This document shows positions 33,401-35,823 of a stretch of 35,823 nucleotides of DNA, piece by piece (the first letter of the stretch is position 1; every line of letters begins with the position of its first letter). The notes beneath the pieces were generated by a model. The model saw nothing but the letters and a program-made list of their open reading frames with translations, did not search any database and was not told where the DNA came from. Source of the stretch: Veillonellaceae bacterium SB90 (GTDB lineage: Bacteria; Bacillota; Negativicutes; Selenomonadales; Selenomonadaceae); contig CABJCJ010000028.1 of assembly GCA_902364065.1 (NCBI GenBank), positions 1 through 35,823 on the forward strand, in the 5' to 3' direction. A program made the translations under genes and the position numbers.

Positions 33401-33721
33401 TTATTCCTTCTCGGCCTCATCGACCAGGGCATCGTAAGCCTTCTGGACTGCTTCAAACTCCTCGTCCGACGGCTCGATGTACTCCTCCTCGCCTTCATCG
33501 TTGACGACGATCTTGGCGATGATGACATCTTCGTCGCCATCCTCGCAGCCACAGCCGCAGCCGGCCGCGTGCTCCTCGTCCTCGCCATGGATGCCGACGA
33601 GCAGCGCATAACGCTCCTCCTCGACCGGGATGATCATCTCTTCCCGATAGTAATATTCATGACCGTCTTCATCCGTCATGACCACGACTACATCCTCTTC
33701 GTTCATCATTTCATCTGCCAC
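33401..33721 (-). CDS. DUF1292 family protein
   Basis: A very acidic protein of about 106 residues (YrzB type), with VVVVMTDEDG near the start and a typical DUF1292 body. Its function is unknown. A short insertion holds Gly-Cys-Gly-Cys-Gly-Cys (about residues 53-58), a plausible metal site. I start at the GTG at 33721, which follows AAGAGGTGA at five bases and gives MADEMMNEEDVV. The GTG at 33730 lies within the ribosome-binding site. The gene has its own strong promoter (33774-33803). Confidence 0.85.
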   Translation of the reverse strand: MADEMMNEEDVVVVMTDEDGHEYYYREEMIIPVEEERYALLVGIHGEDEEHAAGCGCGCEDGDEDVIIAKIVVNDEGEEEYIEPSDEEFEAVQKAYDALVDEAEKE

Positions 33722-33773
33722 AAGGATCACCTCTTAAACTATATTCTTATATCCAAAACTTATCGCTGCCTTC

Positions 33774-33803
33774 ATTGTAGCGTATGGCAAGAAGGCTTGT
33801 CAA
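33774..33803 (-). promoter_or_regulatory. Promoter of the DUF1292 gene
   Basis: TTGACA (33798-33803) and TACAAT (33774-33779), both read on minus, are 18 bp apart, close to consensus. It sits in the 136-bp gap after ruvX and would give DUF1292, and perhaps mltG, independent transcription. Confidence 0.85.
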
Positions 33804-33857
33804 CATTTCACGCCGCCGGCCAGATGCCGGGGCGGGCCGCAGGCACTCCACCGCGCA

Positions 33858-34274
33858 TCAGCGCAGGCTGTCGAGATACCCCTGCAGGATGAAGACCGCC
33901 GCCATCTTGTCGATGACCTTCTTGCGCTTGCGCCGCGATACATCGGCCTCAATCAGCGAACGCGCCGCCGCCACCGTCGACAGGCGTTCATCCCAGAACG
34001 TAACCTCCACTTCCGGATACATCTCCTTGACCTTTGCCATGAACTCCTTGACGATTGCGCAGCGCTCGCCCTCCGTGCCGTCCATATTCTTCGGCAGCCC
34101 TGAGACGAGCGAATGCGTCTCATACTGCGCCATGAGCTCCCCGAGCCGCTTGAGGTCGTCCTCCATGGTCTTGCGGTGGATCGTCTCCACGCCCTGCGCC
34201 GTCAGCCCCAACAGGTCGCTGACCGCGATGCCGATTGTCCGATCGCCGATATCGAGTGACATGTATCGTTTCAT
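33858..34274 (-). CDS. ruvX: RuvX/YqgF family RNase H-like protein
   Basis: A RuvC-like nuclease fold protein of 138 residues. Members are linked to pre-16S rRNA 5'-end maturation or to junction resolution. MSLDIGDRTIGIAVSD carries the first catalytic Asp, GLPKNMDGTEG is the family central motif, and the C-terminal block has DERLST and DKMAAVFILQGYLD. Its ATG overlaps the ireB stop by one base (TAATG). The ireB-ruvX-DUF1292 order is conserved in Firmicutes. Confidence 0.95.
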   Translation of the reverse strand: MKRYMSLDIGDRTIGIAVSDLLGLTAQGVETIHRKTMEDDLKRLGELMAQYETHSLVSGLPKNMDGTEGERCAIVKEFMAKVKEMYPEVEVTFWDERLSTVAAARSLIEADVSRRKRKKVIDKMAAVFILQGYLDSLR

Positions 34275-34543
34275 TATTCTTTGTTTTCCTTTTCCTTTTC
34301 CTTGTCCAGATACGAGCGCACGAGCTCCTCTAAAAGCTCATCGCGTTCCAGCGTGCGAATGAGGCTGCGCGCGTCGTTGTGGCTCGTGATGTACGCCGGA
34401 TCGCCCGAGAGCAGATACCCGACCAGCTGGTTGATGGGATTGTAGCCCTTCTCTTCCATGGCCTTGCAGACCGAGCGGATGATTCGCTCCGCCTTGTTCT
34501 CATCGTTGCCAAACCGGAACATCATTGTTTCTTCACTAACCAT
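34274..34543 (-). CDS. ireB: IreB family regulatory phosphoprotein
   Basis: A small DUF965 (YrzL) protein, a known target of the PASTA kinase IreK in Enterococcus. The 89-residue product has the family core [33 protein letters not shown] in essence, then [13 protein letters not shown]. It ends in a Lys/Glu-rich tail. GGAGGG is six bases upstream of the ATG. The alaS gene that often precedes it is absent. Instead a divergent plus-strand gene stands next to it. Confidence 0.94.
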   Translation of the reverse strand: MVSEETMMFRFGNDENKAERIIRSVCKAMEEKGYNPINQLVGYLLSGDPAYITSHNDARSLIRTLERDELLEELVRSYLDKEKEKENKE

Positions 34544-34602
34544 AAAGATCCCTCCGAAGCACCTATCCGGGTTTCCCCGTACATTGCGTTATGTTGCTTT
34601 CT

Positions 34603-34611
34603 ATCTTATCA
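34603..34611 (-). promoter_or_regulatory. Possible extended -10 for ireB-ruvX
   Basis: TGATAAGAT on the minus strand resembles an extended -10. The -35 position is poor. It lies about 60 bp before the ireB ATG. Confidence 0.35.
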
Positions 34612-34668
34612 CATTTCAACGTCGATTGCCATTCTACGCCTCATTCCTATAGTTTATCTGAAAGCGGC

Positions 34669-34697
34669 TTGGCGAATGCCTGAAAATCCGTTACAAT
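34669..34697 (+). promoter_or_regulatory. Promoter of the plus-strand coiled-coil gene
   Basis: TTGGCG (34669-34674) and TACAAT (34692-34697) are spaced by 17 bp, and the start codon follows about 40 bp later. Confidence 0.75.
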
Positions 34698-34738
34698 AGA
34701 AAGGCACATCAACAAGAATAACGGAGGCGTTACCCCTT

Positions 34739-35212
34739 ATGTTAACCGAACCAAACGATATGAGCCTGGCCGCACGCGACAAGGCGCGCCGCGACCTCCT
34801 GGCCCTGCAGAAACGCATCGCCGCTATGCACCAGCTGCGCAACGAAATGAATCACGCTCTCGCGCGCGTCAGCGGCAACAACCTCGACCTCGCCCTCACG
34901 CAGAAAAAGAATCTGCGCCACCTCAGCAGCGAATACGACAAGCTCAGCCGCGAAGTCCGCTGCCTGCCCCCGATGGATGCCACCGCCGTCCTCGAAGACG
35001 AATACAACTACATCCTGACGATCGGCAACATCCTCGAGACGACGCGCGAGCTCAAGAAAAAGGCAAAGATCGAAGCCACGGCCCGCCAGGGCATCATCGA
35101 CGGCCTCGTCCAGTTCTACGACGGCCTGCGCGACGAGCTCGCCCATCAGGACGCAGAGATGCGCCAGGCCCTCGCCAAATGCGAAGGCAGGGACGCAAAT
35201 CCCGAAGCGTAA
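34739..35212 (+). CDS. Coiled-coil protein of unknown function
   Basis: I do not recognise this 157-residue protein. It is almost entirely helical and charged, with heptad-like patterns at about 10-70 and 95-150, joined by a short break around CLPPMD. It has no membrane segment or signal peptide. It is the only clear plus-strand gene besides the tnpA fragment and stands divergent from ireB. It has a good promoter (34669-34697), a GGAGG 11 bases before the ATG and a strong terminator (35292-35341), so it is very likely expressed. Codon use looks like that of its neighbours. Confidence 0.8.
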   Translation: MLTEPNDMSLAARDKARRDLLALQKRIAAMHQLRNEMNHALARVSGNNLDLALTQKKNLRHLSSEYDKLSREVRCLPPMDATAVLEDEYNYILTIGNILETTRELKKKAKIEATARQGIIDGLVQFYDGLRDELAHQDAEMRQALAKCEGRDANPEA

Positions 35213-35291
35213 AAAACAGCATCATCTATTCCGCGATGCAAACCGCTGTCTGTAAGGAATCTGCAGCCAGCACCGCAGAAGCACCAACAAG

Positions 35292-35341
35292 AAACAGGAA
35301 GCAGCACGCCTTAAACGGCACAAACTGCTTCCTGTTTTTTT
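35292..35341 (+). terminator. Terminator after the coiled-coil gene
   Basis: AAACAGGAAGCAG (35292-35304) pairs perfectly with CTGCTTCCTGTTT (35325-35337), and a run of T residues ends at 35341. A-residues on the other side also make it usable for the convergent minus-strand gene. Confidence 0.92.
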
Positions 35342-35365
35342 GATGTCGTCGGATCATGAGTGACA

Positions 35366-35668
35366 TCACTTTTGCGGGCGGTTCCGCTTCCCGAATTTAG
35401 GGAGATCCTCCTCCTTGACATTCGCCCACGCCTGCGTCTGCTTCGCGCAGAAACAGGCGCCGCCCAGACCAACCGCAATGAGCACCACGCCCAGCAGATA
35501 CGAGCCCTCCGTCAAAAGGTAGAATCCCCCGAACGCCACAAGCCCGAAGAACACCGTATTCCACGACTGCACCAGCATATTAAAGAATTTCGGCAGATTA
35601 TTCATAGTCCCCAGCTCCCTTATCTGATACATACATTCGCCAGGCAGATGCAAAATCCTGCCGCTCAT
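35366..35668 (-). CDS. Small two-helix membrane protein of unknown function
   Basis: I do not recognise the family. The protein has two hydrophobic helices (about 37-52 and 57-73 in the long form) and a basic tail with KFGKRNRPQK. Two starts are plausible. The ATG at 35668 follows AGGAGG at eight bases and gives 100 residues. The ATG at 35605 (MNNLPKFFNML) follows AAGGGAG at nine bases and gives 79 residues, without a rather odd N-terminal stretch. It converges with the coiled-coil gene. Confidence 0.72.
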   Translation of the reverse strand: MSGRILHLPGECMYQIRELGTMNNLPKFFNMLVQSWNTVFFGLVAFGGFYLLTEGSYLLGVVLIAVGLGGACFCAKQTQAWANVKEEDLPKFGKRNRPQK

Positions 35669-35779
35669 GCAGATAACCTCCTATCTTATAATATCATGTC
35701 CGGGGATAAGAGTTGCCGTATATCTTCAGAATTAATTGTGATAAAATTATAAGAGTACATATGTATGGGAGGCGACCGT

Positions 35780-35823
35780 ATGAGTCAACTACCCGCGACT
35801 GAAGTCGCGAGCTTGAGGGAATC
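35780..35823 (+). mobile_element. Likely IS200/IS605-type end at the window edge
   Basis: CGCGAC-TGAA-GTCGCG (35794-35809) is a perfect hairpin preceded by GTCAACTACC and followed by GCTTGAGG. This resembles hairpins I associate with IS605/IS1341-type elements, an identification from memory only. An ATG with GGGAGG upstream lies at 35780, so a reading frame may also begin here. The sequence ends before this can be settled. Confidence 0.45.

Overview
The window looks like a stretch of chromosome from a GC-rich (roughly 60 percent) member of the Firmicutes, most likely a Negativicute of the Selenomonas/Mitsuokella type. That placement is an inference. It rests on Firmicutes marker genes (IreB, DUF1292, Asp23/AmaP, RuvX, MutS2), Firmicutes gene order, strong Shine-Dalgarno sites, frequent TTG starts and high GC. 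Almost every gene is on the minus strand, so the biological order runs from high to low coordinates.

Right end (35823 to 33401). The edge carries a perfect hairpin resembling an IS200/IS605-type end. Next come a small membrane protein (minus strand) and one plus-strand coiled-coil protein of unknown function with its own promoter and terminator. Divergent from the latter is ireB-ruvX, then a DUF1292 gene with its own strong promoter and a terminator.

33343 to 27513. mltG (peptidoglycan lytic transglycosylase), trmR and trhP (tRNA wobble uridine 5-hydroxylation and methylation), acyP, aroQ, an M24 Xaa-Pro peptidase and efp. The ireB-ruvX-DUF1292-mltG-trmR-trhP order matches the Bacillus yrzL-yrrK-yrzB-yrrL-yrrM-yrrN/O cluster. 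efp has a near-consensus promoter whose -35 element lies inside a palindrome.

27285 to 14268. A first unit, asp23-amaP-DUF2273-nusB, closes with a strong terminator. A second, very long unit follows: xseA-xseB-ispA-dxs-tlyA-nadK-argR-recN-NUDIX-M50 protease-scpA-scpB. It covers DNA repair, isoprenoid synthesis, NADP supply, arginine control and chromosome segregation, and ends at a terminator just after scpB.

14195 to 1887. A double-barrel U32 protein, mutS2, a class A penicillin-binding protein, tyrS, yebC, ruvC-ruvA-ruvB (Holliday junction processing) and queH (queuosine synthesis).

Left end (1886 to 1). About 1.7 kb without convincing genes is built from structured repeats. It contains an exact 542-bp tandem duplication, hairpin modules whose stems differ in sequence yet still pair, and MITE-like elements with imperfect inverted ends. 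One of these runs into queH and supplies its last residues. Beyond it lies the 3' end of an IS200/IS605 TnpA transposase. Most of the window is conserved housekeeping DNA. The repeat island, the candidate operators at yebC and efp, and the lone plus-strand gene are the least explained parts.
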